A DNA stretch of 11,048 bases from contig JAZKTH010000077.1 in NCBI GenBank assembly GCA_036625675.1, positions 1-11,048 on the forward strand, given 5' to 3'. The stretch comes from Halalkaliarchaeum sp036625675. Its GTDB lineage: Archaea; Halobacteriota; Halobacteria; Halobacteriales; Haloferacaceae. The notes under the pieces are model-generated. The model saw nothing but the letters and a program-made list of their open reading frames with translations, did not search any database and had not been told where the DNA came from. Shown in pieces: positions 6,688-11,048 of the stretch. The stretch's first letter is position 1. The number at the start of each line of letters is the position of its first letter. Made by a program: the position numbers and the translations under genes.

Positions 6688-7764
6688 TTAATGGACGAGC
6701 GGCATGTTGTAGGCGGTCTCTTCCTCCATCACGAGTTCCCACGTCGCCTCGCAGTCGCAGGAGACCTGCTCGAACACCGAGGGGTCCTGGCGCAGCCCGA
6801 AGTCCTTGATCGCCGTCTGGACGCGGTCGTCGCAGTCGCCGCAGTTGTGGGGGCCCCGGTCGGAGCCGTGGCCCACCGGGTCGGAGACCACGATCGCGTC
6901 GACGCCGGCCGTCTCCGCGAGTACGTAGGCGACCGACCACAGCCACGGCGGCCGGTAGCCGTCGGCGAAGAACAGCTCCTCGACCATCGTGTACCGCTGC
7001 ACGTTGCACGGGTTCATCGAGACGGTGTGGCACCCCTCCACGTCCGCGCACCGCTCGATCGAGTCGATCATGTCCGCGACTGCCTCCGGCTCGGCGAGGA
7101 ACGGCGGCTTCATCAGCAGGTACGCCTTCACGCCGGCGCCGGCCGCGACCGCCTCCCTGCAGGCGTCCTCGAAGTCGGCGAAGTCGAAGTACTTGTTGAC
7201 GCAGTCGTGTCTGACGCGGTCGGTCGCGGTTTCGAGCCCGACCGCGACGTCGGTCTCGAGCCCGCGGTCGGTGAAGTCGGCGAGGTCCTCCCGCTCGACG
7301 AAGTCCGGCAGCGACTCGACGACGATCCGCTCGCGGTCGGCGAACGTCTCGGCGATCGCCCGCCGCGTCTCCGCGGGCACCTCCCGCTCGTCGAGGAAGG
7401 AGCCGGAGGTGTAGATCTTGATCAGCCCGGCGGGTTCGTCGGCCCGCTCGCGCTCGTGCTCCAGGCAGACGTCGATCTGGTCCATCAGCGCCTCGTGGCT
7501 CACCGAGCCGCCCTCCACCGACTCGGCGACGTAGCCGCACATGGTGCAGCCGCCGGCGCGCGCCCACCGGCAGCCGCCGGTGTTGAGGATGATCGTCAGC
7601 GACCGGTAGACGCCGTCGGGCGTGTTGTCCTCGTCGAGCCACACTCGCGTCGGCTCGTGGGGGTCGTACGTGGCGTCCCGGCGGGCGCGGATCTCGCGCA
7701 TCACCTGGTTGTGCGCGTCCATTCCGCGCCCCTGCTCGTAGGTCTCGGGGCTCGGTTCGCTCAT
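6688..7764 (-). CDS. Archaeosine biosynthesis radical SAM protein RaSEA
   Basis: 358-residue radical SAM enzyme that I recognise as RaSEA, partner of ArcS. ArcS attaches lysine to preQ0 at tRNA position 15, and RaSEA then cleaves the lysine adduct to give archaeosine (G+). Evidence: N-terminus MSEPSPETYEQGRGMDAHNQ and VWLDEDNTPDGVYRSLTIIL; the 4Fe-4S cluster motif NTGGCRWARAGGCTMCGY with Cys65, Cys73 and Cys76 (CX7CX2C rather than the common CX3CX2C, as in Elp3-like relatives); TSGSFLDERE (119-128), SLPDF and GLETATD (176-182) as later barrel strands. A C-terminal CGDC (308-311) and CDC (336-338) may bind metal. The frame is open to an ATG at 7992, but that extension is basic, non-conserved in character and encoded by a tandem repeat; the ATG at 7764 has a TATA-like element 25-28 bp upstream. 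arcS and tgtA are not in the window. Confidence 0.85.
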   Translation of the reverse strand: MSEPSPETYEQGRGMDAHNQVMREIRARRDATYDPHEPTRVWLDEDNTPDGVYRSLTIILNTGGCRWARAGGCTMCGYVAESVEGGSVSHEALMDQIDVCLEHERERADEPAGLIKIYTSGSFLDEREVPAETRRAIAETFADRERIVVESLPDFVEREDLADFTDRGLETDVAVGLETATDRVRHDCVNKYFDFADFEDACREAVAAGAGVKAYLLMKPPFLAEPEAVADMIDSIERCADVEGCHTVSMNPCNVQRYTMVEELFFADGYRPPWLWSVAYVLAETAGVDAIVVSDPVGHGSDRGPHNCGDCDDRVQTAIKDFGLRQDPSVFEQVSCDCEATWELVMEEETAYNMPLVH

Positions 7765-7785
7765 CGTTGGACGGTGGGCGCGACG

Positions 7786-7795
7786 CCGTAAAGCC
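7786..7795 (-). promoter_or_regulatory. TATA-like element of the RaSEA gene
   Basis: Minus-strand GGCTTTACGG about 25-28 bp before the ATG at 7764. It supports this ATG and a leaderless mRNA. A second minus-strand TATA-like element (CTATTTATGG, 7910-7919) lies further up and would give a transcript crossing the 29-bp repeats. Confidence 0.4.
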
Positions 7796-7802
7796 GTGTC
7801 GT

Positions 7803-7911
7803 CCCCGCCACGCCGGAACGCCCCGGAGCCGCCTCGCCACGCCGGAACGCCCCAGAGCCGCCCCGCCACGCCGGAACGCCCCAGAGCCGCCCCGCCACGC
7901 CGGGGCGTTCC
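7803..7911. repeat. 29-bp tandem repeat (about 3.5 copies) ending in an inverted half-unit
   Basis: The motif GCCACGCCGGAACGCCCC starts at 7807, 7836 and 7865, exactly 29 bp apart, and a fourth, altered copy starts at 7894 (GCCACGCCGGGGCGTTCC). In the fourth copy the tail GGGGCGTTCC (7902-7911) is the exact reverse complement of GGAACGCCCC in the first three. The nearest pair (7873-7882 with 7902-7911) gives a 10-bp perfect stem with a 19-nt loop. The block lies between the RaSEA promoter and the divergent AT-rich promoter region. There are no spacers, so it is not a CRISPR array. Confidence 0.85.
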
Positions 7912-7930
7912 ATAAATAGTAAGTAGTTTT

Positions 7931-7944
7931 GCTATTTTTATCCC
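7931..7944 (+). promoter_or_regulatory. TATA-like element upstream of the leader ORF and oxidoreductase
   Basis: GCTATTTTTATCCC is centred about 28 bp before the ATG at 7965, the correct spacing for a transcript that begins at the leader ORF, not at the oxidoreductase ATG (8036), which has only GC-rich DNA at the equivalent distance. The string TTTTTATCCCG recurs in the UspA-gene promoter at 9995-10005. Confidence 0.55.
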
Positions 7945-7964
7945 GACTTGTCGGCGACCCCGTA

Positions 7965-8039
7965 ATGGGGATGGGTTACAATCTCGAAGCAATAGCTAAC
8001 ACGCTGCCGGCCGTACGTAATAGACGTACGTTACAATGA
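7965..8039 (+). CDS. Putative 24-residue leader peptide overlapping the oxidoreductase start
   Basis: ATG at 7965 opens a 24-codon frame (MGMGYNLEAI... ending RRTLQ) that stops with TGA at 8037-8039, overlapping the oxidoreductase ATG at 8036 in an ATGA junction, the same coupling seen at purS/purQ. A strong TATA-like element lies 28 bp upstream of its ATG, and neither ATG has a Shine-Dalgarno. I infer a leaderless mRNA whose first cistron is this peptide and in which the oxidoreductase is reached by termination-reinitiation. The peptide is mildly basic (three Arg near the end), has no hydrophobic segment and matches no family I know. It could be a regulatory upstream ORF or a chance frame; the codons are less GC-rich at third positions than in neighbouring genes, which counts somewhat against a long-conserved protein. 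Confidence 0.45.
   Translation: MGMGYNLEAIANTLPAVRNRRTLQ
8012..8030. promoter_or_regulatory. Inverted repeat just before the oxidoreductase ATG
   Basis: Arms CGTACGT (8012-8018) and ACGTACG (8024-8030) around AATAG, ending 5 bp before the ATG at 8036 and lying inside the leader ORF. It could be a DNA operator in the transcribed region or a short RNA hairpin limiting access to the start codon. ACGTACGT also forms the centre of the palindrome upstream of purS. Confidence 0.45.
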
Positions 8040-9964
8040 CAGAGTATGGCGGATTCAGGGACAACGTGGTAGAGATCGACCTCTCCGACGGGGAGGTCAA
8101 CTACCGGGGCATCGACGACGAGGACGCGGAGAAGTACATCGGCGCCCGCGGGCTCGGGGTGCGATACATGTTCGAGAAGGACCCCGAGGTCGAGCCGCTG
8201 AGCCCGGAGAACCGGCTGAGCTTCATGACCGGGCCGCTGACCGGCACGCAGACGGTGATGAGCGGCCGGATCGCGGTCGTGACCAAATCCCCCCTCACGG
8301 GGACGGTCACCGACTCCCACCACGGCGGCTGGTCGGGCGCCCGGCTGAAGTGGGCCGGCGTCGACGGGCTGCTGTTCGACGGCCGCAGCGACGACCCGGT
8401 GTACGCCGTCGTCGAGGACGGCGAGGTCGAACTGCGCGACGCGAGCCACGTCTGGGGGAAGGGCGTCCACGAGACGATCGAGACCCTCGGCGAGGAGGTC
8501 GAGGGCTCTGTCGGGAAGAACGTCAGCGTGATGGCGATCGGCCCGGGCGGCGAGAACGGCGTCCGGTACGCCTGCATCATGAACGAGGACGACCGGGCGT
8601 CCGGACGGGGCGGCACCGGCGCCGTGATGGGCGACAAGAAGCTGAAGGCCGTCGTCGTCAAGGCGGGGACCCGGATGCCCAAGCCCGCCGACCCGGAGAC
8701 GTTCCAGGAGGGCTACCAGCAGGCGATGCAGGTGATCCGCGAGTCCGACGTCACCGCCCCCAACGAGGGCGGCCTGTCGGTGTACGGGACGAACGTTCTG
8801 ATGAACATCACGGAGGAGATGGACGGCCTTCCGACGAAGAACGGCCGGTACACCTCCACCAGCAGCGCGCGCGAGGACTTCGACACCGACGTCGACTCCG
8901 AGCTCGTCTCCGGCGAACACGTCCGGGAGAACATCCTCGTGGACGAGCCGACGTGTCACTCCTGTCCGGTCGCCTGCAAGAAGGAGGTCGAGGTCCAGAC
9001 GATGCACAAAGGCGAGGACCTCAACGTCCACATGGAGTCGTTCGAGTACGAGCCCGCGTGGTCGCTCGGGCCGAACTCGCTGAACGACGACGCCGCGAAG
9101 ACGGCGGTCATCATGGACCGCTGCAACGACATGGGCATCGACTCGATCGAGACCGGCAACACCCTCTCGATGGCGATGGAGGCCACCGAGGAGGGCCTGA
9201 TCGAGGAGGGGATCGAGTGGGGCGACGCCGACGCGATGATCGACATGATCGAGCGCATCGCCCACCGCGAGGACGGGCTGGCTGACACCCTCGCCGAGGG
9301 GACCGCCCGCGCGGCCGCCGAGTTCGGCGACTCGCGGATCGCGATGACGGTGAAGGGGCAGGGCATCCCCGCCTACGACCCGCGCTGCATGAAGGGGATG
9401 GGCATCGGCTACGCCACTTCGAACCGCGGCGCCGATCACCTCCGGGGGTACACTCCCGCCGCGGAGATCCTGGGCGTCCCCGAGAAGGTCGATCCCTACG
9501 AGTGGGAGGGCAAGGGCGAACTCACCGCCACGTTCCAGGACCTCCACGCGATCTCCGACAGCTTCGACATCTGCAAGTTCAACGCCTTCGCCGAAGGGAT
9601 CGAGGAGTACGTCCTCCAGTACAACGGCATGACCGGTCGCGACGTCTCCGAGGACGAGCTGTTCGAGGCCGGCGAGCGCATCTACAACCTCGAGCGCTAC
9701 TACAACAACCTCAACGGCTTCGAGGGCGAGGACGACTCCCTGCCGGGTCGGTTCGTGAAGGGCCACGAGGACGCCATCCCGGGCCAGGGCGGCTCGGAGG
9801 GCGAGCTGTGTGAGCTCGACGAGATGAAAGTCGAGTACTACGAGCACCGCGAGTGGGTCGACGGCGTCGTCCCCGACGAGAAGCTCGAGGCGCTCGGCAT
9901 CGACCTCGGGCCCGGCACCGGCGTCTCGATGGGCGACGAGGGCACCGCGCCCGCCGACGACTGA
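8036..9964 (+). CDS. Aldehyde ferredoxin oxidoreductase family protein (tungsten-pterin enzyme)
   Basis: 642 residues, close to the usual 600-640. The family uses a W-bis-pterin cofactor and a 4Fe-4S cluster to oxidise aldehydes to carboxylic acids, passing electrons to ferredoxin in the cytosol; the substrate here is unknown. N-terminal domain about 8-213: GARGLGVRYMF (36-46), GPLTGTQTVMSGR (66-78), SPLTGTVTDSHHGGWSGARL (85-104), and the pterin-contact segment GRGGTGAVMGDKKLKAVVVK (190-209). Cluster ligands are CHSCPVAC (Cys307, 310, 314) with Cys513 in DICKFNAF. FEYEPAWSLGPN (336-347) and NDMGIDSIETGN (364-375) match pterin/active-site segments of Pyrococcus AOR. All key residues are present. 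No partner ferredoxin, MoaD-like gene or cofactor gene is in the window. The start is coupled by ATGA overlap to a short leader ORF, with an inverted repeat just upstream. The acidic tail past residue 620 is an extension typical of halophiles. Confidence 0.95.
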   Translation: MTEYGGFRDNVVEIDLSDGEVNYRGIDDEDAEKYIGARGLGVRYMFEKDPEVEPLSPENRLSFMTGPLTGTQTVMSGRIAVVTKSPLTGTVTDSHHGGWSGARLKWAGVDGLLFDGRSDDPVYAVVEDGEVELRDASHVWGKGVHETIETLGEEVEGSVGKNVSVMAIGPGGENGVRYACIMNEDDRASGRGGTGAVMGDKKLKAVVVKAGTRMPKPADPETFQEGYQQAMQVIRESDVTAPNEGGLSVYGTNVLMNITEEMDGLPTKNGRYTSTSSAREDFDTDVDSELVSGEHVRENILVDEPTCHSCPVACKKEVEVQTMHKGEDLNVHMESFEYEPAWSLGPNSLNDDAAKTAVIMDRCNDMGIDSIETGNTLSMAMEATEEGLIEEGIEWGDADAMIDMIERIAHREDGLADTLAEGTARAAAEFGDSRIAMTVKGQGIPAYDPRCMKGMGIGYATSNRGADHLRGYTPAAEILGVPEKVDPYEWEGKGELTATFQDLHAISDSFDICKFNAFAEGIEEYVLQYNGMTGRDVSEDELFEAGERIYNLERYYNNLNGFEGEDDSLPGRFVKGHEDAIPGQGGSEGELCELDEMKVEYYEHREWVDGVVPDEKLEALGIDLGPGTGVSMGDEGTAPADD

Positions 9965-9990
9965 TCGGCTGCCGTAGCGATTCCCCGGTC

Positions 9991-10003
9991 ATCTTTTTTA
10001 TCC
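9991..10003 (+). promoter_or_regulatory. T-rich element: TATA-like promoter of the UspA gene, possible terminator of the oxidoreductase gene
   Basis: ATCTTTTTTATCC lies 27 bp after the oxidoreductase stop and is centred about 28 bp before the UspA-family ATG at 10026. The T6 run would suit an archaeal intrinsic terminator, and the same bases suit a TATA box; there is no stable GC hairpin before it. No Shine-Dalgarno precedes the UspA-family ATG. Confidence 0.5.
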
Positions 10004-10025
10004 CGCCGCCGCCACACGAACTGCT

Positions 10026-10457
10026 ATGGAGGCGGACAGTATACTCGCGCCGACGGAGGGGAGCCCGTGTGCGAACACCGGGATCGAGCGGGCGATCGAC
10101 GTCGCGGCCGACTCCGGGGCGACGCTGCACGCGCTGTACGTCGTGGATCAGGGGCTCGGCCGCCCCGGCGACTGGGACATCGTCGTCGAGCGGCAGGAGG
10201 CGGAGGGCGAGGAGGCCCTCGACGCCGCGGGCGATCTGGGCGAACGCGCGGGGGTCGAGGTCGAGAAACACCTCCGTCGCGGGAATCCCGCCCAGGAGAT
10301 CGTCGGGTTCGCGGAGGGGAACGGCGTCGACGTGATCGTGATGGGCACCTGCGGGCGAAGCGGCTTCGACCGGATCAAAACCGCCGGGAGCACGACCGAA
10401 CGGGTGATCCGCGCGTCGACGGTGCCGGTGCTTGCGGTGCCGCCGGCGGACGAATAA
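10026..10457 (+). CDS. UspA-family universal stress protein
   Basis: 143-residue single-domain UspA protein, a dimeric alpha/beta cytosolic stress protein. Motifs: N-terminal strand ILAPTEGSPCANTGIERAID (residues 6-25), HALYVVDQ (35-42), RRGNPAQEIVGFAEGNGVDV (84-103), IVMGTCGRSGF (104-114), then GSTTERVIRASTVPVLAVP. The ATP-binding consensus is G-2x-G-9x-G-[ST]; here GTCG is followed by ten residues (RSGFDRIKTA) before GST, and Cys replaces the common His in GTHG, so nucleotide binding may be altered. The ATG at 10026 has a TATA-like element 28 bp upstream. It is codirectional with the oxidoreductase gene (61-bp gap) but likely has its own promoter, and it converges on the aminotransferase with only 13 bp between stops. 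Confidence 0.93.
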   Translation: MEADSILAPTEGSPCANTGIERAIDVAADSGATLHALYVVDQGLGRPGDWDIVVERQEAEGEEALDAAGDLGERAGVEVEKHLRRGNPAQEIVGFAEGNGVDVIVMGTCGRSGFDRIKTAGSTTERVIRASTVPVLAVPPADE

Positions 10458-10470
10458 TACGGACCCCGGC

Positions 10471-11048
10471 CTATTCGAGCCGCGACTCCGCCGCCTCGAC
10501 GCCCGCCTCGATGTCGACGTCGACGCCGACGTCCCGCATCGCCTCGCCGACGGTCCGGACGCCCCGGACGACCTGCGCGGGCGCGAGCGACCCCATGTTC
10601 GACACCCGGAAGATCTCCCCGCCGAGGTGCGCCTGTCCGCCGGAGATCGAGACGTTTCGCTCCTTCACGGCCGCGAAGAAGTCGTCGGGGTCCCCGCGGA
10701 TCGCCGGCGGCAGCGACACTGCGGTGACCGTGTTCGAGAGTTCGGTCGGTCCCTCGGAATCGGCGAACAGTTCCAGGCCCATCGCGGTGAAGCCCTCGCG
10801 GAACGCCCGCGCCTGCCGCCGGTGGCGCCGGATCCGGTCGGGCATCCCCTCTTCGAGGATCTCCTCGACGGCGACCGCGAGCGCCCGGAACAGCGGCACC
10901 GCCGAGGTGAACGGCGTCTGGTGCCCGTCGGCCTTCCGGAGGTGCCAGTCGAGGTCCTCGTAGAACGGGGCCGACTCGCCGTCGACGGCGGCCGCGGTGC
11001 GCCCGGTGACGTACATCGCGCTGATCCCCGGCGGGGCCCCCAGCGCCT
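10471..11048 (-). CDS. Class V aminotransferase, alanine-glyoxylate/serine-pyruvate type (C-terminal part, 5' end outside window)
   Basis: PLP-dependent fold-type I aminotransferase; about 192 C-terminal residues are present, from ALGAPPGISAMYVTGR to AAESRLE. LGAPPGIS is the segment that follows the PLP-binding Lys (usually QKCLGAPPG), so the catalytic Lys lies just beyond the window edge. Other family features are the ADGHQTPFTSAVPLFRALAVA stretch, NTVTAVSLP, and SGGQAHLGGEIFRVSNMGSL near the C-terminus, matching GGQ..L.GK.FRIGHMG of alanine-glyoxylate and serine-pyruvate aminotransferases. The amino donor and acceptor cannot be settled from this part. The gene converges on the UspA-family gene with 13 bp between the stop codons, so the transcripts may overlap. 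Confidence 0.88.
   Translation of the reverse strand, partial: ALGAPPGISAMYVTGRTAAAVDGESAPFYEDLDWHLRKADGHQTPFTSAVPLFRALAVAVEEILEEGMPDRIRRHRRQARAFREGFTAMGLELFADSEGPTELSNTVTAVSLPPAIRGDPDDFFAAVKERNVSISGGQAHLGGEIFRVSNMGSLAPAQVVRGVRTVGEAMRDVGVDVDIEAGVEAAESRLE

Noticed and set aside
6691..7791. About 366-codon open frame antisense to RaSEA
   Set aside because: Shadow frame; the radical SAM cysteine motif and conserved N-terminus are on the minus strand.
7803..7911. CRISPR-like array of 29-bp repeats
   Set aside because: The units are directly contiguous with no unique spacers and no cas genes are present; it is a minisatellite.
7960..7972. Small hairpin CCCC-GTAAT-GGGG at the leader ORF start
   Set aside because: Four G-C pairs with a five-base loop are frequent by chance in GC-rich DNA, and the half upstream of 7965 would not be in a leaderless transcript.
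7765..7992. N-terminal extension of RaSEA to an upstream ATG
   Set aside because: The extra 76 residues are basic and Gly/Arg-rich, are encoded by the 29-bp tandem repeat, and have no family resemblance; a TATA-like element supports the ATG at 7764.
7976..9847. About 620-codon open frame antisense to the oxidoreductase
   Set aside because: Composition (His, Asp, Val, Leu and Arg repeats) is that of a complement of acidic codons; no motifs; the opposite strand is a complete AOR-family gene.

Overview
The window reads as haloarchaeal chromosome, probably family Haloferacaceae or a Halorubrum-like relative (genus not certain). The DNA is very GC-rich with strong third-position G/C, so long spurious open frames run antisense to the real genes. 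The proteins are rich in Asp and Glu. The gene set (archaeal PurS/PurQ, archaeosine radical SAM enzyme RaSEA, tungsten aldehyde oxidoreductase, UspA, BsuPI-like protein, archaeal-style soluble chemotaxis transducer) fits that group. Most starts have an AT-rich TATA-like element about 25-28 bp upstream and no Shine-Dalgarno, which indicates mostly leaderless transcription and was used to choose starts.

Layout. 1-475 (-): N-terminal part of a soluble methyl-accepting transducer, cut by the window edge. 659-1919 (-): three small separate genes, a single-domain rhodanese, a BsuPI-domain protein and a two-helix membrane protein. Two related tandem minisatellites (19 bp x3 and 20 bp x3) sit on the 3' ends of the first two. 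2054-2991 (+): purS-purQ, a translationally coupled pair for the FGAM synthase step of purine synthesis, divergent from the membrane protein, with a perfect 20-bp palindrome between them. 3039-6614 (-): a 1191-residue winged-helix / FilR1-like / STAND-type P-loop ATPase / TPR protein. 6688-7764 (-): RaSEA, with a 29-bp minisatellite upstream. 7965-9964 (+): an aldehyde ferredoxin oxidoreductase preceded by a 24-codon leader ORF that overlaps its start codon. 10026-10457 (+): a universal stress protein. 10471-11048 (-): C-terminal part of a class V aminotransferase, cut by the window edge.

How it fits together. Apart from purS-purQ and the leader ORF with its oxidoreductase, the genes look like separate transcription units for housekeeping, tRNA modification, stress and redox functions. 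The two most unusual items are the large multidomain regulator, whose layout (DNA-binding domain, sensor-like domain, STAND NTPase, ten TPRs at exactly 40-residue spacing) resembles bacterial AfsR/MalT-type signal-integrating regulators built on an archaeal DNA-binding module, and the leader ORF upstream of the tungsten oxidoreductase, which carries an inverted repeat and suggests translational coupling. I saw no tRNA, rRNA, CRISPR array, insertion sequence or replication origin.
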